DNA of 64,000 bases from Massilia agrisoli. Lineage in GTDB: Bacteria > Pseudomonadota > Gammaproteobacteria > Burkholderiales > Burkholderiaceae_D. The notes below the pieces were generated by a model. It ran no database searches. It saw only the letters and a list, made by a program, of their open reading frames with translations, and had not been told where the DNA came from. The stretch lies in NCBI RefSeq assembly GCF_020831365.1, contig NZ_JAJHPV010000013.1:1-64000 (forward strand), in the 5' to 3' direction. Shown here piece by piece: positions 47,501 through 54,654 of the stretch (within the stretch, counting starts at the first letter, position 1; every line of letters starts with the position of its first letter). The position numbers and the translations under genes are program-made.

Positions 47501-48110
47501 CCAGATGACGTTGCTGGCGGCGCTGATGCGGCACTACCAGCAGCGCGTGTATGAGCCGCGGCTGGAAGTCGACGAGACCGGCGCGCAGCTGCCGTCGCCG
47601 TCGCTGCCGACGATTACCGCGCGCCGCCTGTACGAGGAATGGTTCAAGCGCGCCCGCGCGCTCGATCCGGCGGTCGGGCCGCGCCACATCGATGCGGCCT
47701 TCGCCAGTATCGGCACGTGGACGGAAGTGGTGCCCGGTTCGTCAAGCGACGCCTACGCATGGGAAGTGGAGCGCCCGGTCGACAAGCGCATCGTCGGCAG
47801 CGACTACCTGGCCAGCGAACAGGCGGCGGCCGCCGTGGTAGCGCGCCCGGCTGCGCCGCCGATTGCGCCTGCGGGCGCCCGTTTCAAGCTGTTCCTGCAT
47901 GGCGCGCAGGCCGGGCCGTTCGGGCTGGACGAGATTGTCCAGCGCATCGCGCGCGGCGAGGTGATTGAAGCGACCAAGGCGTGGAATATGGCGTGGAATC
48001 CGAAGTCGGACAAATGGCAGGCAGCCGGCTCGCTGCCCGAACTGGCGGGCTTGTTCGGGCACGCGCCTGCGATTCCTGACCCTGACGACGACATTCCCGA
48101 TCCGGATTAA
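44502..48110 (+). CDS. Tubulin/FtsZ-like protein with C-terminal GYF_2-like domain
   Basis: A 1202-residue protein. FIGAGGTGMEV at 22-32 matches the first nucleotide loop and SCAGGTGAGTALDLG at 202-216 is the tubulin signature (GGGTGTG-like), so residues 1 to about 450 form a tubulin-superfamily GTPase of the Tubulin_2 kind. Residues about 450-1090 are helical with charged coiled-coil-like stretches. Residues 1126-1186 (RFKLFLHGAQAGPFGLDEIVQ ... NPKSDKWQAAGSLPELAGLF) resemble a GYF_2/DUF4339 domain, often found at protein-protein contacts. The tail is DPDDDIPDPD. No TM is seen. It is the core of a five-gene operon and may polymerise at the membrane; biochemistry is unknown. Confidence 0.88.
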   Translation: MADFPSTEKKAELKVDLRPTLFIGAGGTGMEVMLRIRRRILAAVWNKQDPTRVESIGQFPVARFLHFDLDNSAIIDEGKSQRTDPWYELVKLSDEERLVEPIDLPQYHESDDSLARFPLIENWMPLRPKKLRSLGIDPSKGAGQIRAVARLYLFDKYPKLRGRIKGALNFLSSNAGNERKENYQRLGLQVDTSKFRIVVIGSCAGGTGAGTALDLGWISKAIARQEVSDSQVDLVMFLPSGFAKANKERTEANAYATLMELETAMRDMNAQVRWADPDSLVGKGAPFDDVYFVDTANLANKATGDIKDIYQMVADTLFEDFASADFANRKRSVAVNQQQHKLGPYNPRVPEQRFGDMRLSYSKVYSAFGQAVLDTQQSLRDDIRAYELAALMVKAFFGLVGRDGASARRAGDQERDIFMREQMQMSEHPFSEFPDFKKGTADVTPFQEYVLTGQLLMDKDQRSLLERVESKVQVEMDRIMASYDVKQWREKVAELLPHLERDAIREAGATAETSEDRIKRHTVELTARLRERARNQLYALLDDRKQGGLEFVLSLLEQVKARLLQRDLGNAERNGKRYRDIRDALRTRQVEESLGNLAQASTRLIGKEAQAREVMGHLKRDMSDYLRFHLLAVAAGQSIEVMRAMSAWLGDPQSTDEQGQPVWTGIAGEFQEGRRAVQAMLGAVDRRIGQLRADAQHEHATYIKLAGDLEPEPARLTGDVSAWSEEVLLEFGGSARLFPQLDDDKLRSNLLLKLFRRAQTQLSREQLGEEAPQDPLLERLAAMSPQERHRIFGEWIKSAMPWISARFSAEFTPRADQFKCFIGVGDANAWRRMEAEIRAAVPSGFFHGDLVSIVNTGITGKAVCYIELSGYPMTVLRGLPTWRTSYQIENPKIPTHLHFDSTRFRHPISPSMDELNRLADDYEWFLQANALGVIRRKADLGDREASFQPRGQYLFEVEPGSGEWLQIGNEFAIRSNGLPAYYREQVIEGVRRKLAAMGPHQMTLLAALMRHYQQRVYEPRLEVDETGAQLPSPSLPTITARRLYEEWFKRARALDPAVGPRHIDAAFASIGTWTEVVPGSSSDAYAWEVERPVDKRIVGSDYLASEQAAAAVVARPAAPPIAPAGARFKLFLHGAQAGPFGLDEIVQRIARGEVIEATKAWNMAWNPKSDKWQAAGSLPELAGLFGHAPAIPDPDDDIPDPD

Positions 48111-48118
48111 GGGCTTAC

Positions 48119-48925
48119 GTGCAAGAGCAAGTGTACCGATGTATCCACGCGGCCTGTGCGCGCCCGATGCCGCGCAGGGTGGACTTTTGCCCTTATTGCG
48201 GCACCGGGCAGCACGCCGGCGTGAACAACCCAGCCCATGTGCGCCCGGCGGGGGCGCCGTTCATTGCGCCGGCGCCCCCGCCGGCCGCGCCGCCACGGAT
48301 GCCGGCGCCGGAGGCCGTGATGGCAGCCGCGCCAACGGTGGCCGCCGCCGCGCCCGCGCCCACGCCCGCAGCCAGGGGATGGGGACGCAAGGCGGCGCCG
48401 GCGCCCACGCCGGCCAAGGCGGAACGCGGCCCCGTCAGGCTGCGCTGGTGGCTGCTGCTGCTGGCCGTGGTGCTCGGCCTGTGGGTGTGGGACAAGCCAA
48501 GGAAAATCGAGGCCAGGGTCGAGCGCGCGCTTGCCCTCGGCGCCGAATGCAAACTGAACGAAGCGCAGGCGGAGCTGATCGAACTGCGCTCGACCCGGGC
48601 CACGCCCGAACAGCTACGGCGTCTCCAGCAGGGCCTGAACAAGGCATCGGCCGACTGCGAGCGCAAGCACGAGCGCGCCAGGGCATGGCGCGATACCGAA
48701 GTGGCGGTGGAGGCGGCGATCGACGACGCCAGTTTCATCAGGGCGCAGCAGCGCCTGCAAGGTTTTGTTCGCAAGTATGGCGAAGACGGGGATACCCGCA
48801 GCCTGAAGGAAAAGATCACCGCGGCCAGGATCGCGTGGCAAAACAGCGACGCCGGCAAGCTGGAAATGGAAAAAGCCGATTGCCGTACGCGGGGTGGCAG
48901 GTGGCTGGCCGGGAGTTGCTGGTGA
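48119..48925 (+). CDS. Zn-ribbon, single-TM, coiled-coil protein of the tubulin-like operon
   Basis: A 268-residue protein starting at GTG 48119, nine bases after the previous stop. Cysteines C8, C13, C24 and C27 (RCIHAACARPMPRRVDFCPYCG) form a likely zinc ribbon. A Pro/Ala linker follows, then one TM (LRWWLLLLAVVLGLWVW, around 112-128), then a long charged helix with coiled-coil character (AEQRR-like TPEQLRRLQQGLNKASADCERK). The end DCRTRGGRWLAGSCW has a Cys pair that could form a periplasmic disulfide. The topology implies a cytoplasmic zinc ribbon and periplasmic helix, so it could link the cytoplasmic filament to the envelope. Family unknown. Confidence 0.8.
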   Translation: MQEQVYRCIHAACARPMPRRVDFCPYCGTGQHAGVNNPAHVRPAGAPFIAPAPPPAAPPRMPAPEAVMAAAPTVAAAAPAPTPAARGWGRKAAPAPTPAKAERGPVRLRWWLLLLAVVLGLWVWDKPRKIEARVERALALGAECKLNEAQAELIELRSTRATPEQLRRLQQGLNKASADCERKHERARAWRDTEVAVEAAIDDASFIRAQQRLQGFVRKYGEDGDTRSLKEKITAARIAWQNSDAGKLEMEKADCRTRGGRWLAGSCW

Positions 48926-48947
48926 GCGCCAAAATCGCAAGCCGCCT

Positions 48948-48976
48948 GGAACAAATAATTAGCAAAATATTATAAT
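48948..48976 (+). promoter_or_regulatory. Possible sigma-70 promoter for the small exported protein
   Basis: GGAACA (48948-48953), 17 bases, then a perfect TATAAT (48971-48976). The -35 is poor. Confidence 0.4.
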
Positions 48977-49013
48977 TTCAACTACTATTTAGTCTTCCTG
49001 ACGGAGGATTTCC

Positions 49014-49364
49014 ATGAAAGCTTGCCTGACCATCGCCACCCTGATGCTGGCATTGGCTGCCGCGCCAGCGCTGGCGTCCAGCTTCGATTGCGTCGCGCCG
49101 GAACTCCCCCACCGTTCGATCACGAACCAGGGCGTGCACCGTGTGCAGAAACAGATCAAATCGTGGCGCGACTGCTATGCCAGCCAGGAAGCGGCGGGCC
49201 ATGTGACGGCCGACGCGCAAAAACTGAACGCCGAGGTCGACGCCGACATCCAGAAATGGATCGATGCGACCCGCGCCGCATCGCGCAACTCCACCAGCGC
49301 GGCGGTGCTCGCCCATATCGAACATGAACGCACGCGCTACCTGCGGTCGCGGCACCTGCGCTGA
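49014..49364 (+). CDS. Small periplasmic protein of unknown function
   Basis: A 116-residue protein with a signal peptide (CLTIATLMLALAAAPALAS). The mature part (SSFDCVAPELPHRSITNQGV) is charged and helical with two cysteines (in SFDC and WRDC) that may form a disulfide. I do not recognise the family. CGGAGGATTTCC is a strong Shine-Dalgarno before the ATG. It lies 88 bases after the tubulin-like operon and has its own possible promoter, so it is probably not part of that operon. Confidence 0.75.
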   Translation: MKACLTIATLMLALAAAPALASSFDCVAPELPHRSITNQGVHRVQKQIKSWRDCYASQEAAGHVTADAQKLNAEVDADIQKWIDATRAASRNSTSAAVLAHIEHERTRYLRSRHLR

Positions 49365-49427
49365 CTCGCGCCGTTCCCGGCTGCACAGGTGTATTCTAAC
49401 GAGCAATATTATCGACCGGACTTCACC

Positions 49428-49763
49428 ATGAACACCACATTCATTTCCAAGGCCTTGCTGGCCGCGGCCATCCTCGCCGGTGTTGCCGCCTGCACCCCGC
49501 GTGAAGACACCATGGGGCCGGCGCAGAAAGCCGGCGCGGCCATCGACGATGCGGGCGAGGAGGTTGCGCGCAAACTCAAGGAAAAGCTCGACAAGGCCGA
49601 ACAGGCGGGCGAAAAGATGGCCGATGCCGCGCGCAGCACGGGCGACAAGATCGAAGACGCCACCAGCGACGCCAGCCGCGGCCTGGAAGAGGCGACCAAA
49701 AAGGCAGGCAAGAAGGTCGAGCAGGCCGGCGAAAAGATCCAGGACGCGGCCGAGCCGGATTAA
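49428..49763 (+). CDS. LEA-like lipoprotein
   Basis: A 111-residue lipoprotein. The signal MNTTFISKALLAAAILAGVAAC has lipobox VAAC. The rest is a run of amphipathic, Lys/Glu/Ala-rich near-repeats (KLKEKLDKAEQAGEKMADA, TKKAGKKVEQAGEKIQDA) like late-embryogenesis-abundant proteins, which protect membranes and proteins during desiccation or freezing. An earlier in-frame GTG at 49389 would add residues before the lipoprotein signal and is rejected. Convergent with the following cyclase gene, ten bases apart. Confidence 0.78.
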   Translation: MNTTFISKALLAAAILAGVAACTPREDTMGPAQKAGAAIDDAGEEVARKLKEKLDKAEQAGEKMADAARSTGDKIEDATSDASRGLEEATKKAGKKVEQAGEKIQDAAEPD

Positions 49764-49773
49764 CCAGCTTCGG

Positions 49774-51888
49774 CTAAGTCAGCGCGGCGCGCTCCGCGGC
49801 AAGCTGGCCGGTTTCCGGCCACTGCGCCAGGGGCGCCGCGGGCGCTTCGCCCAGCACCACCGTCATGTCGACAAAGCCTTCGCGCCAGGCGCGCTCGAGG
49901 TCCTGCTCGATGGCTTCCATCGAGGTCTTGTCGAAGTTGGCAAAGCCGCGCACGCCGTAGGCGCGGTTGCGGCCGTGGGCCTTGGCCAGGTACAGCGCCA
50001 TGTCCACCAGGTTGACGGCGCGCTCCCACGACAGTTCCGTGCGGCCCGGCTTGAGCGGGAAGGGCGCGTAGCCGACCGAGACACGCACCGCGATCCGGTT
50101 GCCCTGGTAAATGATGTCCTGTTCCGCGATGCCCGCCAGCAGGCGGCTGGCGATCTCGTCGACGCCGCTCCTCGGGATCGCTGGCAGGAACGCCAGGAAC
50201 TCCTCGCCGCCCCAGCGTACGATCATGTCGGTCTCGCGCAGGATGATGCCCAGGTTCTGCGAGATCATGTTCAGCACCGCGTCGCCCGCGGCGTGGCCGT
50301 GGCGGTCGTTGACGTGCTTGAAGTGGTCGACATCGAGCAGGAACATCGCGCCGACGATCTCCTCGCCCGAGGTGCCGGCGCCGCGCTGTTCGGTGTGGAC
50401 GTGGGTGCGCATGAACTCCTGGAAGTGGCGCCGGTTGTACAGGCCGGTGAGCGGGTCGCGCGAGCTTTGCTGCTTCAGCTCGAGGTTCTTTTCATGCAGG
50501 CGCGCGTTGGCGCTGCGCACCTTGCGGTACAAAATGCCGACAATGACGGAGGCCATCGCGAACACCACCGCGAGCAGCCACCAGACGCGCTGCTGCAGCC
50601 GGCGATTGTCGATTTCAGTCGACTTGAGCTGGTTCTCGCGGCTTAGCAGTTCGATCTGCCGCTGCTTTTTCTCGGCCTCGTATTTTTCCTGCAGTTCCAG
50701 CATCGACTTCTGGCGGCGCTCCTTGAACAGTTCGTCCGACAGGGCGCGTTCGCGGTGGTAGGCCGCCACTGCTCCGGCCATGTCGCCCGCGCGTTCCAGC
50801 GCTTCGCCATACTCGGCCAGCACCGCTTGCAGTTCCGGTTTGTCGCCAGACTGCTCGTAGTAGGCCAGCCCAGATTCAAATTCGCGCTTGCCTTCGGCGA
50901 TGCGGCCACGGCCCAGGTGGGCCTGTCCCAGGTTGACCCGGGCCGTCGCTTCGTAACTGCCGTTGCGTATTTGGTTCGCGGCCGTGATGGCCTGGCGCGC
51001 GTAGCTGGCCGCGCGGTTGTAGTCGTGCCGTTTCAGGTAGCTGTCGGACAGGTCGACCAGGGAACCTGCAATCATCGACGTTGCGCCAATCTTGCGCTCC
51101 AGCGCGAGCGCTTCAAGCAGCACGGTGAGGGCGCGGTCGGCCTGGCCGGTCTCGATGGCCAGGCCATATTCGGTGTTCTTCAGGGTGGCCATACGGCCGG
51201 GCGAGTTGGTCCTGGCCGCGATGGCCGACGCTTCCGCCAGCGCTTCGAAGCCCTTGTCGTATTCCTTCATCCGCCCATACTGGTTGGCCAGGGCGTTCAG
51301 CGACATCGCGATCGGGATAGGGCGGCCGTAGCTGCGCGCCAGCGCAACCGCGTCCTGCAGCTTGCCCAGCGCGGCAGGCAGGTGGCCTTCCTCGGCGTGG
51401 GCGTGGCCGGAAGTGATGGCCGCTTCCACCCGGAGCGCCATGTTGTCGGTGGTGACTGCGATCCGTTCGGCTTCCCAGAACAGCTGGTGCGACAGGTCGA
51501 GCTGGTTCTGGCGCGAGACGACATAGCCTTTCGACAGCAGGGCCTTGGCGACCAGGACCTTGTCCTGGTGCTTTCTGCCGAGCGCCAGCAGTTCGTCGGC
51601 GAGCGCAATGGCCGCGTCATGGCGCCCGACCGCGCGCTCGGCCAGCGATTGCAGGTTGAGGAACTCGCCCTGGGTGGCAGGGGGTGCGGCGCGCGATTCA
51701 GCCTCGACCTCGCGCAGCAGCACCAGCGCTTTCTCGGGCACGAAGCGGCCGACCTCGCGGATGTCGGCGAGGCGCCGGTCCAGCTCGGCATGCTGGGCAA
51801 ACGACGGGGACGACACAAGGCACAGCACTGCCAGCAACGCTCGCGCCTTATGGTGGTGGATAGTCCTTATCATGGAGCCCGGCGGCAT
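49774..51888 (-). CDS. TPR-containing diguanylate cyclase (GGDEF)
   Basis: A 704-residue membrane protein. A signal peptide (LLAVLCLVSSPSFA) leads to a periplasmic region of roughly 390 residues with TPR-like helical repeats (ALALERKIGATSMIAGSLVDLSDSYLKRHDYNRAAS), a coiled coil, one TM (VWWLLAVVFAMASVIVGILY), and a GGDEF domain with active GGEEF at 560-564 and RETD I-site. It should make c-di-GMP. The ATG at 51888 is chosen because AGAGGG lies five bases upstream; other starts exist at 51891 and 51873. It is divergent from the TonB receptor-YfiR pair. A -10 (TATAAT on the minus strand at 51918-51923) lies just upstream. Confidence 0.9.
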   Translation of the reverse strand: MPPGSMIRTIHHHKARALLAVLCLVSSPSFAQHAELDRRLADIREVGRFVPEKALVLLREVEAESRAAPPATQGEFLNLQSLAERAVGRHDAAIALADELLALGRKHQDKVLVAKALLSKGYVVSRQNQLDLSHQLFWEAERIAVTTDNMALRVEAAITSGHAHAEEGHLPAALGKLQDAVALARSYGRPIPIAMSLNALANQYGRMKEYDKGFEALAEASAIAARTNSPGRMATLKNTEYGLAIETGQADRALTVLLEALALERKIGATSMIAGSLVDLSDSYLKRHDYNRAASYARQAITAANQIRNGSYEATARVNLGQAHLGRGRIAEGKREFESGLAYYEQSGDKPELQAVLAEYGEALERAGDMAGAVAAYHRERALSDELFKERRQKSMLELQEKYEAEKKQRQIELLSRENQLKSTEIDNRRLQQRVWWLLAVVFAMASVIVGILYRKVRSANARLHEKNLELKQQSSRDPLTGLYNRRHFQEFMRTHVHTEQRGAGTSGEEIVGAMFLLDVDHFKHVNDRHGHAAGDAVLNMISQNLGIILRETDMIVRWGGEEFLAFLPAIPRSGVDEIASRLLAGIAEQDIIYQGNRIAVRVSVGYAPFPLKPGRTELSWERAVNLVDMALYLAKAHGRNRAYGVRGFANFDKTSMEAIEQDLERAWREGFVDMTVVLGEAPAAPLAQWPETGQLAAERAALT

Positions 51889-51917
51889 CATGTCCCTCTG
51901 TGTGGATCCGTCGCACA

Positions 51918-51923
51918 ATTATA
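51918..51923 (-). promoter_or_regulatory. Possible -10 for the TPR-GGDEF gene
   Basis: Perfect TATAAT on the minus strand 30 bases upstream of the start codon; the -35 is poor. Confidence 0.4.
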
Positions 51924-52088
51924 TTCGTGTTGCATACCGGAAAAATCATATGCATGGAAGATTTTTCCCATTTCTGCACACGCTGTATTTACGCGCAAGG
52001 TATGCATCCCGTCTATTGGAAATGAGTAACAGGCGTCACGGCGCCCCGCGGCGTTGTGAGCAAGCAACGGAATCAGCAAAGGGGTCTG

Positions 52089-52094
52089 TATAAT
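52089..52094 (+). promoter_or_regulatory. Possible -10 for the receptor-YfiR pair
   Basis: Perfect TATAAT with CTG just upstream, 65 bases before the receptor start codon; no good -35. Confidence 0.4.
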
Positions 52095-52159
52095 TTCCCG
52101 CTTGCCACCCGGGCTTGCGCAGTCCGGCCCGTCGCGCTTTCATCTTCCCCTGGAGTCTT

Positions 52160-54076
52160 ATGCAACCCATCCGGAAACCCCCGGTCCTGCGGCGCGCCGT
52201 CGCGGCAAGCCTGCTCCTGCTCAGCGGCGGCGCGCTCGCCGACGACCAGGACCTTCCATCGCTGTCGCTCGAGCAGTTAAGCGATGTGGTGGTCACGTCG
52301 GTGTCGCGGCAGGAGGAACGGCTGGCCAACGCGGCGGCGTCGATCTACATCATCAGCGCCACCGACCTGGCGCGCAGCGGCGTGCTGACCCTGCCCGAAG
52401 CGCTGCGCCTCGCGCCCAACCTGCAGGTGGCCCGCGTCGATGCGCGCAACTACGCGATCACCGCGCGCGGCTTCAACAGCGCCTTCCAGAACAAGCTGCT
52501 GGTGCTGATCGACGGCCGCAGCGTGTACACGCCGCTGTTCTCGGGCGTGTTCTGGGATGCGCAGGATGTGCTGATCAGCGATATCGAACGCATTGAGGTC
52601 ATCAGCGGCCCGGGCGCCACGATCTACGGCGCCAATGCGGTCAATGGCGTCATCAACATCATTACCAAATCATCCAAGGACTCGCAAGGCGGCCTGGCGG
52701 CTGCCGCAGGCGGCGACGAGCTGCGCACGGCGGGCATGCGCTACGGCGGCCGGATCCGCAACGGGCACTACCGCATGTACGCCAAGGCGATCGAGGTCGA
52801 CGACACTTTCAACGCGGCGGGCGCCGACACCAACACAGGGTTCCGGCGCCAGCAGGCGGGCTTCCGGGCCGACTGGGACCTTGGCGGCTACGGCCTGCGT
52901 ATCTCGGGTGACGCCTACCAGGGGCGGCTGGGGCAGACCGGCACGCGCGAGATCCGCATCAGCGGCGCCAACCTCACCGGCGCGTTCGACAAGCGCCTGG
53001 CCGGGGGCTCCGACCTGCATCTCGCCCTCATCTTCGACCATACGGAGCGCAACCAGCCGGGCGCGTTCTCCGAGCGCCTCGATACGATAGACCTGGCGCT
53101 GCAGCACAACGTGCGGCTGGGCGAAAACCACCGGCTGTCGTGGGGCGGCGGCTACCGCAACGCCAGCGACCGGGTCGACAACGGCCCGGCCTTCGGATTC
53201 CTGCCGGGCGACCTGCGGCTGCACTGGGCCAACCTGTTCGCCCAGGATGAAATCACCTTGTCGCCGGACCTGAAGGCGACGGTCGGACTCAAGGTCGAAC
53301 GCAATCACTACACGGGCCTCGAACACCTGCCCAACCTGCGCCTGGCATGGACGCCCGGCGCCCGCCACCTCGTATGGGGCAGCCTGGCGCGCTCGGTACG
53401 CGCGCCGTCGCGCATCGACCGCGACCTGTATTCGCCGACGCAGCCGCCGGTACGGGGCGGCGTGCCGCAGTTCGCCATCGCGGGCGGACCGGAGTTCGTG
53501 TCCGAAGTGGTGAAGGTGGCTGAACTGGGCTACCGTTCGCAAATGACCGATACCTTCTCGTATTCGCTGACGGCGTTCCGCGGCGACTATGACAAGCTGC
53601 GTACCTTCGAACCGCGCCCCCAGGGCGGATCGGAGTTCCGCAACCTTGGCAAAGGCGCCAGCAAGGGCGTCGAAGCGTGGTGGCGCTGGCAGCCGGTGGC
53701 GCGCTGGCGCTTGTCGGGCGGCGCCGTGTTCCAGGACGTCGACGTATCCTTCAGGCCGGAGAGCCGCGACGCCAGCGCGGGCAGCGCGCTGGCAAACAAT
53801 GACGCGCGCCGCCAGTGGTTCCTGCGCTCGTACTTCGACCTGTCGGACGCGCACAAGGTCGATTTCTCGCTGCGCTATAACTCGGGCCTGCCCAATCCGG
53901 CGGTGCCTGCGTACACCGAGCTGGACGCACAATGGACCTGGAATCTCGGGCCTGACCTGGATCTCGCGCTGATCGGCAAAAACCTGCTGCACGCGTCGCA
54001 TGCCGAATTCGGCAGCGCGCAGGGGCGCAACCTGTACGAACGCGCCGCCTTGCTCAAGCTGGTGAGCCGCTTCTGA
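52160..54076 (+). CDS. TonB-dependent outer-membrane receptor
   Basis: A 638-residue receptor. The signal (AVAASLLLLSGGALA) is followed by DLPSLSLEQLSDVVVTSVSR, a plug domain (PEALRLAPNLQVARVDARNYAITARGFN, IERIEVISGPGATIYGANAVNGVINIIT) and a beta-barrel ending in Phe (LVSRF). The plug resembles colicin I/vitamin B12-type receptors found with YfiR and GGDEF genes. The ATG at 52160 follows TGGAGT; a GTG-like earlier start at 52115 is less likely. The next gene, yfiR-like, begins nine bases after it. Substrate unknown. Confidence 0.92.
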   Translation: MQPIRKPPVLRRAVAASLLLLSGGALADDQDLPSLSLEQLSDVVVTSVSRQEERLANAAASIYIISATDLARSGVLTLPEALRLAPNLQVARVDARNYAITARGFNSAFQNKLLVLIDGRSVYTPLFSGVFWDAQDVLISDIERIEVISGPGATIYGANAVNGVINIITKSSKDSQGGLAAAAGGDELRTAGMRYGGRIRNGHYRMYAKAIEVDDTFNAAGADTNTGFRRQQAGFRADWDLGGYGLRISGDAYQGRLGQTGTREIRISGANLTGAFDKRLAGGSDLHLALIFDHTERNQPGAFSERLDTIDLALQHNVRLGENHRLSWGGGYRNASDRVDNGPAFGFLPGDLRLHWANLFAQDEITLSPDLKATVGLKVERNHYTGLEHLPNLRLAWTPGARHLVWGSLARSVRAPSRIDRDLYSPTQPPVRGGVPQFAIAGGPEFVSEVVKVAELGYRSQMTDTFSYSLTAFRGDYDKLRTFEPRPQGGSEFRNLGKGASKGVEAWWRWQPVARWRLSGGAVFQDVDVSFRPESRDASAGSALANNDARRQWFLRSYFDLSDAHKVDFSLRYNSGLPNPAVPAYTELDAQWTWNLGPDLDLALIGKNLLHASHAEFGSAQGRNLYERAALLKLVSRF

Positions 54077-54084
54077 CGCCAGCC

Positions 54085-54654
54085 ATGCCTATTGCCTCCC
54101 ATCCGGTTTCCCTGATGCGCCGGCTCTGCAGCCAGGCAGCCCTGCTGGCGCTGGTGGCGGCGGCGGGGCCGGCCGCCGCCGACGTGGGCAGCGAACGCGG
54201 TATCAAGGCCGCGTTCGTGTCGAAGTTTATCGGCTATGTCGAGTTCCCCGGACAGGCCGGCGCCGCGCCCGCGCCGCTGGTGATCGGCGTGGTCGGCGCC
54301 GATGATATCGCGGCCGAATTGTCGCGCATCGTGGGCGCGCGCGGCATCAACGGACGCGCCGTCAGCGTCAAAACCCTGGCCGCCGGCGGCCGGCTGGGCG
54401 CCGTCGACGTGCTGTTTGTAGGATTGAGCGAGGCGGACCGCGCCGAGCGGCTGCTGCGCCAGGCGGCGGCCGAAGGCATCCTGACCATCACCGAATTCGA
54501 CCGCGCGCTGCGCCAGGGCAGCGTGATCAACTTTCGCATCGTCGACGAGCGGGTCCGCTTCGAGGTGTCGCTGGCCGCCGCCGAGAAGGCCCAGCTCAAG
54601 CTCAGCTCGCGCCTGCTGTCGGTGGCCTACTACGTCGACAAGGGCGCGCGCTAG
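54085..54654 (+). CDS. YfiR/HmsC-family periplasmic protein (DUF4154)
   Basis: A 189-residue exported protein. The signal is SQAALLALVAAAGPAAA. The mature part shows the YfiR pattern: RGIKAAFVSKFIGYVEFPG, then LVIGVVGADDIAAELSRIV, DVLFVGLSEADRAE, GILTITEFDRALRQGSVINFRIVDERVRFEVSL and LSSRLLSVAY. YfiR restrains the diguanylate cyclase YfiN in the periplasm in Pseudomonas. Nearest cyclase here is the divergent TPR-GGDEF gene. An internal ATG ten codons in gives an alternative start. Its stop codon overlaps the stop of the convergent ABC gene (CTAG shared). Confidence 0.9.
   Translation: MPIASHPVSLMRRLCSQAALLALVAAAGPAAADVGSERGIKAAFVSKFIGYVEFPGQAGAAPAPLVIGVVGADDIAAELSRIVGARGINGRAVSVKTLAAGGRLGAVDVLFVGLSEADRAERLLRQAAAEGILTITEFDRALRQGSVINFRIVDERVRFEVSLAAAEKAQLKLSSRLLSVAYYVDKGAR

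Noticed and set aside
44265-47687. 1140-codon minus-strand frame opposite the tubulin-like gene.
   Set aside because: The plus-strand frame has tubulin motifs and a Shine-Dalgarno; the antisense one has neither.
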